Shown piece by piece: positions 50,912 to 58,180 of a DNA stretch of 64,000 bases. Under the pieces are notes generated by a model, which did not search any database, was not told the origin of the DNA, and saw only the letters and a program-made list of their open reading frames with translations. The translations under genes and the position numbers were made by a program. The DNA comes from Anoxynatronum sibiricum. Lineage in GTDB: Bacteria > Bacillota > Clostridia > Peptostreptococcales > Tindalliaceae. The DNA is taken from assembly GCF_039414295.1 (NCBI RefSeq), contig NZ_JBCITM010000008.1, positions 118,895 through 182,894 on the forward strand, in the 5' to 3' direction. Position 1 is the stretch's first letter. Every line of letters begins with the position of its first letter.

Positions 50912-51064
50912 TTACTTTCCGGTTGTCATCCCCTCAATGGAACGGGCCAAGTCCTGCAGGCTGGCAGAAAGGGTATCGATCTTGCCTTCCAGCCTTACCA
51001 GCAGGTAAACGGAAAGCACAATGGGAAACCCCAAATTAGCCACAGGGTTCAGCAGCTCGTTCAT
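50912..51064 (-). CDS. YvrJ family small membrane protein
   Basis: A 50-residue protein reading MNELLNPVANLGFPIVLSVY, LLVRLEGKIDTLSASLQDLA, RSIEGMTTGK. The first half is a single hydrophobic helix and the second an amphipathic helix, exactly the YvrJ (PF12841) layout. Its shape recalls the holin-like UviB/BhlA proteins, but no function is established. AAGGAGGTG lies six bases before the ATG. It is the last gene of a three-gene unit with DUF2922 and DUF1659. Confidence 0.9.
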   Translation of the reverse strand: MNELLNPVANLGFPIVLSVYLLVRLEGKIDTLSASLQDLARSIEGMTTGK

Positions 51065-51092
51065 GGAATGCACCTCCTTTTCCCCACCTTAC

Positions 51093-51314
51093 CTACCCTT
51101 CGAAGTCAAAGACCTCAGACTCAGTGGTGACAATGCGGGCACTCACCGGCACCGCCAGGGAAACACCGGCAGGGGCAAACACGTCCTGCATCACCAGGCT
51201 GTTCATGGCCGTTTCCACTTCTGCTTCCGTCAGATCCTCCCGGGGTTCCTGGAGGGTGATCCGGGCAGTTTTACCGTCGGTTTTGCGAAAGTTCAGTTCC
51301 AGTCGCTTATTCAT
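51093..51314 (-). CDS. DUF2922 protein
   Basis: A 73-residue protein, LELNFRKTDGKTARITLQEP through LTEAEVETAMNSLVMQDVFA to GVSLAVPVSARIVTTESEVF, matching DUF2922 in length and pattern: two strands, a helix and two strands. Function unknown. AAAGGAGGTGAAGG precedes the ATG. It lies 48 bases after the DUF1659 gene and 29 bases before YvrJ. Confidence 0.92.
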   Translation of the reverse strand: MNKRLELNFRKTDGKTARITLQEPREDLTEAEVETAMNSLVMQDVFAPAGVSLAVPVSARIVTTESEVFDFEG

Positions 51315-51361
51315 TCCTTCACCTCCTTTGCTGTCGCCTCGTCACTCTTCAAATGAAATGA

Positions 51362-51586
51362 CTACGCTTCGATGATTTCTTTTTCTTCCGCACGAATCAC
51401 GTGCTTCACCGGCTTCGTCTGCAGGGCCGCCATGGTTTGGGCCGCTTCCAGCAGTTCTTCATCGGCGGCGGTGGGTTTAACACCGCTGAAGCTTCTGGTG
51501 CTCAGCTTCTCGTTTCCTTCGCCATCCACGCTGTCGATGTACCGCAGTCGCAGTCTGGCCTGTTCATTGATGATTTGAATCGGCAT
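51362..51586 (-). CDS. DUF1659 protein
   Basis: A 74-residue protein with the DUF1659 pattern: LRLRYIDSVDGEGNEKLSTR followed by SFSGVKPTAADEELLEAAQT and MAALQTKPVKHVIRAEEKEI. It is related in size and fold pattern to DUF2922, and the two nearly always occur together in Bacillota. Function unknown. GGGAGGTG lies 7 bases before the ATG. It is the first gene of the unit; I found no convincing promoter in the 75 bases upstream. Confidence 0.92.
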   Translation of the reverse strand: MPIQIINEQARLRLRYIDSVDGEGNEKLSTRSFSGVKPTAADEELLEAAQTMAALQTKPVKHVIRAEEKEIIEA

Positions 51587-51661
51587 GTGCTCACCTCCCT
51601 TCTACTGGATAAATCGCAGCAGCCAGGAAAGCATAGCCCGATTTTTGCAATAAAATTCTTC

Positions 51662-51697
51662 CTGAAACGTCAAAAGCCCCTGGCGCAGTGGGTTCAG
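51662..51697. repeat. Flanking direct repeat, copy 1
   Basis: CCTGAAACGTCAAAAGCCCC then TGGCGCAGTGGGTTCA; the same sequence with four changes occurs at 53513-53547. The pair encloses the AlbA_2 gene. This copy continues into a GGGCTTTGATTTTTTT stretch that may act as a weak terminator. Confidence 0.75.
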
Positions 51698-51742
51698 TGC
51701 CGTGGGCTTTGATTTTTTTATTGATAAGAAGATCCTTTTTCT

Positions 51743-53170
51743 TCATGAAAAGTATTTCTGATATTTACTCTTTGGTTTATCAGGTAATGACATTTTAATT
51801 TTTCCCGCCTGAATTAATGGATATAGATAGGTTTTAATAAAATAGCTGGGTGTTTCAAATTCAAACTGTTCAGCGAGCTCTTCTCTTGTTCTTGGCGTCC
51901 TGCAATAGGATATTATTTCCTGTGCAAGATCAGCACTTTTATCCTGAACGATTGTCTTTTTATAGAAAATGACCTTGAATGCACCTCGCCGATCGATAAA
52001 TACAGGAGCGGGCATATTAGCTTTTTTAAGTTCAGCGATAACAGTCGGAATCCCAGAAAATCGATTCTCAGTATCAATCATTATTTCCAATGCACCTGCT
52101 AAATAAGGGTTTCTTGTATCTGCAGCTGCTTTACCTAAATCATCGACAGTTATTCTACCGTACAGGCCCCCGGGGTTCTCCAGTTCCAATCTATCCTCAT
52201 ACATGACCAACCTTATGGGCGAACGTTCTGTATGGACACTATAATCTCTGTGAATCAATGCATTCAATATTATTTCCCTTACTGCCTTAATGGGAAACTC
52301 TGGTTTGTCTGCCCGCATCCCCTCTTCTGTAACAATGGTTTTGACTTTCATATTCCTTCGGACAAAAGCCAATGTACTTTCAAGCATCTGAGATATGGTG
52401 CCCTCGATTCGTTTATTGTCTACAAATCGTTCTCCATCATCACCAAGTTCCCCCATCTCTTTTCCTTGCACCACCATCGCAGTGACGCTTAGCTGTGGAA
52501 AGAATTCTTGCGGGTATTCACCAAGAAGCATCAATCCTGCCAAAGTTGGCAAACCATCTTGACTTATGCCTTGAGTTTCGAGTATTCGTTGATCCTCAAG
52601 GTTAGCAAGATTGTTTTTTTGTCTGCGTAGTTTTAATAGATATTCAGTCATGTTGTCTTTTTTCAAATAAGCCATGGTTGCCCGATCAACAGTGCGAAGT
52701 TCGTCATGAATTCTTCTTTTAAAGGCTTCGTAACTGTAAATTTCGTACTCTGTCATTGGCTGATCAGAATCACCAACACGAACAAAAGACCCCCGCAGCC
52801 TTCCTGCCCCTTTATAAAAGCAGGGCTTATCGTAAATGTCACATTCTGAAATCTCCGCACTTACGACGATCTTCTCTTTTACAGTTGCCACCGTAAACAA
52901 AGGCCTAACAACCGGCTCCATTTGCAAAGACTGTTCCACAACTTTTTTTTGAAGATCTTGGGCATCATAAACACCTACCGCCTCATAACCAGCATCTTCA
53001 TCAATTCCAAAAACGATAATTCCGCCGCCAATCTGATTTGAAAAGCTGGATAACGTATCATAAAGCTTAGTCGGTGTACCACCTAATGCTTTCTTGAGTT
53101 CTATATGCTGTTTTTCACATTTCTGAGAAGTGATTTTATTGACTAATTGAACCAATTCCTCTTCCAACAT
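51743..53170 (-). CDS. AlbA_2/Schlafen-like protein with HATPase_c_4 tail
   Basis: A 475-residue protein of the putative transcriptional regulator group with an AlbA_2 (Schlafen-like) domain. It has KQHIELKKALGGTP, LSSFSNQIGGGIIVFGIDED and RGSFVRVGDSDQPMTEYEIY. The middle is helical, and the C-terminal ATP-binding fold shows VREIILNALIHRDYSVHTE, YEDRLELENPGGLYG and ENRFSGIPTVIAELKK. It ends with a winged-helix-like segment (CRTPRTREELAEQFEFETPS). Roles proposed for the family include regulation and antiviral defence; none is proved here. GGAGG lies 7 bases before the ATG. It is bordered by a 35-base direct repeat. Confidence 0.9.
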   Translation of the reverse strand: MLEEELVQLVNKITSQKCEKQHIELKKALGGTPTKLYDTLSSFSNQIGGGIIVFGIDEDAGYEAVGVYDAQDLQKKVVEQSLQMEPVVRPLFTVATVKEKIVVSAEISECDIYDKPCFYKGAGRLRGSFVRVGDSDQPMTEYEIYSYEAFKRRIHDELRTVDRATMAYLKKDNMTEYLLKLRRQKNNLANLEDQRILETQGISQDGLPTLAGLMLLGEYPQEFFPQLSVTAMVVQGKEMGELGDDGERFVDNKRIEGTISQMLESTLAFVRRNMKVKTIVTEEGMRADKPEFPIKAVREIILNALIHRDYSVHTERSPIRLVMYEDRLELENPGGLYGRITVDDLGKAAADTRNPYLAGALEIMIDTENRFSGIPTVIAELKKANMPAPVFIDRRGAFKVIFYKKTIVQDKSADLAQEIISYCRTPRTREELAEQFEFETPSYFIKTYLYPLIQAGKIKMSLPDKPKSKYQKYFS

Positions 53171-53719
53171 GGAAATCCCTCCTTCTCACCTCCAATCATA
53201 CTATGATTTTATGCAAATATCAATAATTTATACAAATAATCTATTTTTTAAGCAAATTTTATTGTTTTTAAGAAATTCAACTTAAATTTTACTGAAGAAA
53301 TTTCCCTAAAACCATCATGCAATTTCTCCTACTCATCTTCTCTCCTATGCTCCACCTCCATCTGGTCAACCCAATCTTCCTTAACGTAGACCATCCCGTT
53401 TCGGCATTCCACTTTACGATGGAGAAAATGGTTTTCTCACCATCGTCCCTTATGTAAGTCTATTTTGTCGAGTTATGATTAGACTACTCACAACTCGATT
53501 TTGATAAGTCTCCCTGAAACGAAAAAAGCCCCTGGCGCTGTGGTTCAAAAATCATCATGCGACGCCTTGATTTCGAACTTATGTTCTGGTATGATGAAAA
53601 AGCCACCCACTTGTATTCCTGCATCGCTTCAGATTCTGATTCAGATTCTGATACCTGGCGCCTTTTACATGGCGCCCTTATACATGACACCCTGCGCCAC
53701 CGAGAAGGAGGAGACGCCC
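53171..53719. other. Gene-free AT-rich stretch with inverted repeat
   Basis: The first 110 bases are very AT-rich and should hold the promoter of the AlbA_2 gene. An inverted repeat ACGATGGAGAAAA/TTTTCTCACCATCGT lies at 53416-53446, and the second copy of the flanking direct repeat at 53513-53547. ATTCTGATTC is repeated near 53632-53650 (TCAGATTCTGATTCAGATTC). No intact gene is supported here, although frames are open on both strands. Confidence 0.6.
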
Positions 53720-54313
53720 TTGAAAGCCACACCTTTACTGAAAGACCCATTGGCCCTTTACACCCTGAGCCCTGGCCGAAAGAAACGCCGTTCAGCCCGC
53801 CCGTCAAAGGAACAGCCGCTGGAAGCCTTGCTGAAACAGCCTGATTCCATCACCGGATTTATGCCGGTGCATGTGCCCGCCATGGGCACCGCACTGGAAG
53901 TCTGCCTCTTAAGCGGCCAGCGGGAACAGCTTCCCATGACCACCACCACTTTTCTCAATGCCCTGGCAGACGCTTATCTGGTGAATCTGCGGGTGTTGAA
54001 GCGCCGCCTTCGTGACCAATTGGGCATCAACTATTATGTTCCCCTGCCCCTCACCAGCCAGCTGGTGCTGGTACCAGTGAAAACCCGGCACCTTACCGTG
54101 AAGGGAGATGATGTTCACGGGTATGTGAATTTATGTGCCCTGCAGCACACCATGGTTACAGCAGATTCCCTGCTTTTGGTCAGCGGCCAGGGCTTCCCCT
54201 GTCTGAATCACCAAGCCACTGTGAACCGGCGCATCAACCAGGCTCAGCTGGCTGTGGCCCTGCTGCAGCAGGCATCCCTGTTAAAGCTGCAGCAACAGCG
54301 AAGCTTTGATTAG
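53720..54313 (+). CDS. ComK-like protein
   Basis: A 197-residue protein that resembles the competence regulator ComK (192 residues in B. subtilis) in length and layout. LRDQLGINYYVPLPLTSQLV and LVPVKTRHLTVKGDDVHGYV are followed by NLCALQHTMVTADSLLLVSG, QGFPCLNHQATVNRRINQAQ, similar to the ComK core of VP-strands, an HTLVTF-like strand and a final NQ..RA helix. ComK activates DNA uptake genes; a transcription factor role is inferred. The TTG at 53720 is chosen for GGAGG eight bases upstream; a long upstream open frame is not used. The last 91 bases are duplicated at 57829. Confidence 0.6.
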   Translation: MKATPLLKDPLALYTLSPGRKKRRSARPSKEQPLEALLKQPDSITGFMPVHVPAMGTALEVCLLSGQREQLPMTTTTFLNALADAYLVNLRVLKRRLRDQLGINYYVPLPLTSQLVLVPVKTRHLTVKGDDVHGYVNLCALQHTMVTADSLLLVSGQGFPCLNHQATVNRRINQAQLAVALLQQASLLKLQQQRSFD

Positions 54314-54332
54314 CCTGTTCCATCAAATTTAG

Positions 54333-54378
54333 AAAAACCAGGTGTGCCGGCCATTTCCGGTTCTCCTGGTTTTTTTTG
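54333..54378 (+). terminator. Terminator after ComK-like gene
   Basis: AAAACCAGG pairs with CCTGGTTTT, with an inner CCGG/CCGG, and is followed by TTTTT. About 57 bases around it (from 54317) reappear at 59601-59657, before the CapD-like gene. Confidence 0.85.
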
Positions 54379-54889
54379 ATCACCGATCTTTGGTTTTCCA
54401 AGTCCACCTCATTGCAATTTTTCCAAAAGCAGTTCAAACTCCTCCACATAACAGGAGGCGATTCTCTCTGCGACCTCTTCTGCCATTTCTTCTTTATATA
54501 CATGAGGCGTCATGTTTCTGTCATTCAACATGAGCAGCCAATTTTCTTCATTGATGATCAGCCTTTGGACAAAAGCCTCTTTGATCACAGCCTTTGGAGC
54601 ATTGAGTTCAACAATCCCCTGGCCAATGCTGCAGCTAATCTTGTTCGGATGGTCAACCTGATGTTTCCAACCCCTGTCCTTTAGGGAACATCACGATCAT
54701 CAGTACAACAAGAAGGGCTTGCATCAGTCTTGCACCTTCAACATGAAAAAAATGTCCTGCTCGAAGAGATCCGAAAATGCATGAGTATTCACGGAGTAGG
54801 TGCTTGCTGTTTTATTTGTCTATTTTTCGGAGCTTTCACAGGCACCGATGCTCCAGGCACCGATGCCTCTTCCCAATCAGTTTTCTGTT
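54379..54889. other. Degraded stretch with orphan coding fragment
   Basis: On the minus strand, 54409-54690 reads without a stop: DRGWKHQVDHPNKISCSIGQ, GIVELNAPKAVIKEAFVQRL, IINEENWLLMLNDRNMTPHV, YKEEMAEEVAERIASCYVEE, FELLLEKLQ. It has protein-like composition but no start codon with a ribosome site, and I do not recognise the family. It is probably the 3' end of a lost gene. The rest (54690-54889) shows only a repeat CAGGCACCGATGC twice at 54838-54866. Confidence 0.35.
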
Positions 54890-55261
54890 TTAACGTTTAC
54901 TAATTACCATCTCAGAAATTGCATCCGTTAACACCTTGGAAAAATTTATATCTAATCTTTGTCCTAAATCGTTAGCCCATTTTGGAACAGCCACCGTCTT
55001 CTTGACAAGCTTCATATCTCTAATGTATTCTTCTATATTCACTGTAACCATAGTCGCAAAACCATTCTCTGCTTTCAGTTTTTCGATGGGCGTTGGTATT
55101 GGAATATCTTCGCCGCTTTCAATTAAGTCTGCTAAAGTCATTCCTAAAACCTCCTCGGCCATTAGTATGCCTTGTGAGATATCATTCTCCTGAATTTCTG
55201 TATAAGCACCTTGAATATCTACACATTCAATAATATGCTGCTTCACATAGATTGGTAACAC
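54890..55261 (-). pseudogene. HicB-like antitoxin, 5' end missing
   Basis: The frame encodes VDIQGAYTEIQENDISQGIL, MAEEVLGMTLADLIESGEDI and PIPTPIEKLKAENGFATMVT, then a C-terminal DNA-binding part (VPKWANDLGQRLDINFSKVL). This is the HicB antitoxin pattern of an RNase-H-like fold plus ribbon-helix-helix. The usual start with its first strand is lacking, there is no ribosome site before the GTG at 55261, and the sequence meets the truncated AlbA_2 frame at 55262-55280. No hicA toxin gene is present. It is probably a remnant. Confidence 0.65.
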
Positions 55262-55279
55262 TGCCGAGGAAATTACACA

Positions 55280-55606
55280 CTATTTTGGACTTGACTGATT
55301 GCCTCTATAAACTTCAATTACTAAAAGTACTTTATTGTCTATTGTCGTTGTATAAATATCTGGTAGAATATTCGGGTAACAATTATCATAAATAGCGGAT
55401 GCAACCTGATCCTGCAGTTCGAAAATGTCTACATCCGACTTAAGTCCAGTTACATTGCCTTGATCAGTGACCCCAATAATGAGCTTGCCTCCTGCTGTAT
55501 TGGAAAAAGCAATGACTGTTTTTGCTATCGCTTGACTGCCGGGTAGTTCTTCTTTAAATTCAATATTTTTACCTTCTCCACTTTGAATTGCATTTAATAA
55601 ACTCAT
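55280..55606 (-). pseudogene. AlbA_2 ATP-binding protein, truncated
   Basis: MSLLNAIQSGEGKNIEFKEE, then LPGSQAIAKTVIAFSNTAGG, KLIIGVTDQGNVTGLKSDVD and a break after IEVYRGNQSSPK. This is the first 108 residues of an AlbA_2/Schlafen-like protein that is normally 400-500 residues long. GGAGG lies seven bases before the ATG at 55606, so it may still be translated. The decamer array at 55631-55680 lies just upstream. The break abuts the HicB remnant. Confidence 0.8.
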
Positions 55607-55630
55607 TTTGGCGCCTCCTTTCATTTTACT

Positions 55631-55680
55631 CTTCGGCACTCTTCGGCGCTCTTCGGCACTCTTCGGCACTCTTCGGCAGT
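55631..55680. repeat. Five tandem decamers CTTCGGCACT
   Basis: Five head-to-tail 10-base units, one with a change (CTTCGGCGCT). They lie 25 bases before the start of the truncated AlbA_2 gene. The helical-turn spacing would put all copies on one face of DNA, so a repressor array or simple slippage are both possible. Confidence 0.9.
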
Positions 55681-55764
55681 TGCTGATACATCTCAATCGA
55701 TTCTGTATGAAATAACTTCTCTCAAAGCCAAGGCACTTCTTCCCCAGGTGGTTCTGGTTCTTCA

Positions 55765-55920
55765 TCATTCTACAGTTTTCAGGTTAGCAGCACATACACT
55801 TTCTTTCGCCTTGCTTTTGAATCCCGCTAATTTTGGAATAGCTATTGCTGCAATAATCCCCAGTATTGCTATAACAATAATTAATTCCACTAGAGTAAAC
55901 CCGTCTGACTTTTTATCCAT
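55765..55920 (-). pseudogene. Truncated type IV prepilin
   Basis: The frame reads MDKKSDGFTLVELIIVIAIL, then GIIAAIAIPKLAGFKSKAKE and SVCAANLKTVE before a stop. This is an exact type IV prepilin N terminus: a short leader ending in Gly, cleavage before FTLVE, and the hydrophobic helix. At 51 residues it lacks the globular domain. AAGGTG precedes the ATG, so it could be expressed. No pilus assembly genes are nearby; it is probably a broken-off 5' end. Confidence 0.85.
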
Positions 55921-55979
55921 TGTACTCACCTTAAAAATTAATTATCAACCTGAATTGTCAAGGGTCCTTGACAGTTGCA

Positions 55980-57014
55980 TCAATCCTCTTCTGAACTTTC
56001 CAATAGTTTATCAAAATCACTTTTGAACAATCGATCCTGAACAATTCGATATTTCTCGAATTCACTTTCTGCATGAGCTTTAGCAATTTCTGCTGTCACT
56101 TTTCCCGCATCCTGTAATACATCACGGTCAGTCGCTTCTATAAAACGGTTAAGTCTTGTTTCCCAGTCACTCATGGTCATGGGAATATGCCTAAGGGCCA
56201 TGTCCTCTGCAATATCAAGATAAGCAGAAACAAGTCTCTGTAGTTGTGCCATTTCTGATTCACTTAGGTAATTCTTAGCAAGGGACACATCAAATTTTTG
56301 GATTTTTCCATCTGGCGCGTCTTTCCAACTCGTTAGTCCCATATGCTTTTTATCTGCATCTGCACGCTTATAGATGACTTCTGCAGCAGTGTTTCCATGA
56401 ATAGCCCAGTGAAGTTTGTTTTGTACCGTTGAAAAAAAGCGCCTTGTGGCTTTTGCATTCACCTCATAATCAATGGCCGTGGCATATATGTCCGTAATCT
56501 TTTGATAAAATTTTCTTTCGCTTAGTCGAATCTCACGAACACGTTGAAGCTGTTCTTCAAAATATTGCTCCGTTAAAATAGTTCCCCCATTTTTTAATCG
56601 TTCATCATCCATTGCAAACCCTTTAATAGTAAAATCTTTTACAATTTGATTTGCCCATTTGCGAAATTGTACAGCGCGTTCATTATTGATTTTAAACCCA
56701 ACAGCGATAATGACTTGTAAATTATAATGCTTGACTTCTCTGTTTACTTTACGCGAACCTTCAGTTTGAACTATTAGGAATTTCCTAATAGTTGCCTCCT
56801 CTTGAAGCTCGTGATCAGAAAATATTTTTTTGATATGCTCATTTATTGTTGGAATTTCAACATCGTATAAAGAAGCCAACATCTTTTGTGTAAGCCAGAT
56901 ATTCTCGTCTTCGTATCTCATCTCAAAGCTTTGAGAATTATCACCTGTTGCTGCAATATATGTAAGATACTCTGCTGCACTCGAACGAATAGCAATATCA
57001 TTTTTCTTTTTCAC
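55980..57014 (-). CDS. RhuM family protein
   Basis: A 344-residue virulence RhuM family protein: NIWLTQKMLASLYDVEIPTI, NEHIKKIFSDHELQEEATIR, VNREVKHYNLQVIIAVGFKI and QFRKWANQIVKDFTIKGFAM are family hallmarks. The C-terminal half (TDIYATAIDYEVNAKATRRF, LHWAIHGNTAAEVIYKRADA) is also complete. Members occur in mobile regions; the function is unknown, with toxin or phage-linked roles proposed. The start is GTG with GGGAG seven bases upstream. It appears intact amid fragments. Confidence 0.92.
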   Translation of the reverse strand: MKKKNDIAIRSSAAEYLTYIAATGDNSQSFEMRYEDENIWLTQKMLASLYDVEIPTINEHIKKIFSDHELQEEATIRKFLIVQTEGSRKVNREVKHYNLQVIIAVGFKINNERAVQFRKWANQIVKDFTIKGFAMDDERLKNGGTILTEQYFEEQLQRVREIRLSERKFYQKITDIYATAIDYEVNAKATRRFFSTVQNKLHWAIHGNTAAEVIYKRADADKKHMGLTSWKDAPDGKIQKFDVSLAKNYLSESEMAQLQRLVSAYLDIAEDMALRHIPMTMSDWETRLNRFIEATDRDVLQDAGKVTAEIAKAHAESEFEKYRIVQDRLFKSDFDKLLESSEED

Positions 57015-57130
57015 AAGATCACTCCCTTCATCATTGATTATACTATGTCTGTATATTTAGAACCAATTGGTTTGTCAAATCTACATCTTGCATAAATAAT
57101 TTTTTTCTTGATTTTTTCCTGCTACATCTT

Positions 57131-57570
57131 GTGGTTGTGGTCCTTAATCACGCCAAAAGCATTGGAAATACTGAAATAAGGCCCCTTTTCGGGTACTTCT
57201 TAGGGCTAAGCGAAACCTGCGCACCGGATAATCCCTTTCAACTCATCACCGATTACAGGCTTGAGCCCAACATTACCAGTGACGTGGAGATGCTGGCCAA
57301 TCGTGCTGGAGACATCCGTGAGCATACCGGCGTGGAAAAGCTCTACGTGGACGGCGGTTTTCACGGGGAGGCCGTGTACCGTGCAGCTGAAGAAAACAAC
57401 ATCGACATCCACCTGACAAACATGACAGGCAAAAAACAAAGAAACTTAGCCTGCTGACAGGTTACAAGGTATGTGCCCAGAACATGAAACGGCTCTTCAA
57501 GCACCTTTCGGGAGGCTACAAAAATAAGACAGCACCAGCCACAGGAGGTGGTGTGCTCATTTTCACCTAA
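57131..57570 (+). pseudogene. Transposase remnant (DDE type)
   Basis: The plus frame from 57131 reads NPFQLITDYRLEPNITSDVE, MLANRAGDIREHTGVEKLYV, DGGFHGEAVYRAAEENNIDI, HLTNMTG, with the DGG Asp of a DDE transposase. It stops at 57457; another frame continues SLLTGYKVCAQNMKRLFKHL, SGGYKNKTAP up to 57570, the usual C terminus of such enzymes. The 5' part, the catalytic centre in front and a piece in the middle are missing. I cannot name the IS family with confidence. No terminal inverted repeats were found. Confidence 0.75.
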
Positions 57571-57828
57571 ATGGTGAAACTGAACCAGGAAAGGCAGCCT
57601 GCAAGGGGCTGATCTAAAGGATTAAATGGGTTCTTGCACATCTAACTCCCGTTAATGTCAGTGAATTTCTATGTTTTTTTGAATGAAGCAAGTGATAGCG
57701 GGATCAAACGTTCAATTTCTGCAGTGGAGTCATTTTTCTATTTTTGACACGACCCAAGCGAATCATCCCCCCAGTATCAGAGTTTCAACGCTCACAGCCT
57801 CAACAAGCCTTTGAAAACTTATGTGACA

Positions 57829-58088
57829 GGCGCATCAACCAGGCTCAGCTGGCCGTGGCCCTGCTGCAACAGGCATCCCTGTTAAAGCTGCAGCAACAGC
57901 GAAGCTTTGATTAGCCTGCTTCATGAGCGCACCAGGCCAAATCAATCACTTCCCGCATTACCTGACGCTGCACCGAGGGCATGGCCACCTTTAGAAACTT
58001 ATGAAAGGTTCTGGCACTGTATTGGTAGCGATCATAGGCCTGTTGCATCATTCTTTTGCCTTCCGGTTCCAACTGACAGAAGAACTTA
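57829..58088. other. Mosaic of four gene fragments
   Basis: 57829-57919 copies the last 91 bases of the ComK-like gene (54228-54318) with two changes. 57914-57940 resembles 60311-60337 of the CapD-like gene (codes AWCAHEAG). 57941-57987 resembles 60828-60874 of the same gene (codes MPSVQRQVMREVID). From 57988 to 58085 the minus strand reads QLEPEGKRMMQQAYDRYQYS, ARTFHKFLKVA, like the C terminus of ComM/YifB Mg-chelatase-like ATPases. No open gene results. The two CapD pieces keep their order but lack the 490 bases between them. Confidence 0.7.
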
Positions 58089-58135
58089 AGTGACAGGCAC
58101 CGATGCTCGATGCCTCTTTTTATTAACGATGCCTC
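58084..58135. repeat. AACTTAAGTGACAGGCACC element
   Basis: AACTTAAGTGACAGGCACC and CGATGC are followed by two GATGCCTCTTTTT copies. The same head occurs at 59511-59534 (ACTTAAGTGACAGGCACC), and its second half at 54837-54866. Such elements are often seen at the edges of IS200-like sequences, but no transposase of that kind is present. Confidence 0.6.
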
Positions 58136-58143
58136 TTTTTAAA

Positions 58144-58173
58144 TAAAAAAACCGCATGATCCCTGCGGTTTTT
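58144..58173 (-). terminator. Terminator after Rpn gene
   Basis: AAAAACCGC pairs with GCGGTTTTTT around AGGGATCAT on the minus strand, eight bases after the Rpn stop. Confidence 0.85.
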
Positions 58174-58180
58174 GGCTTAA

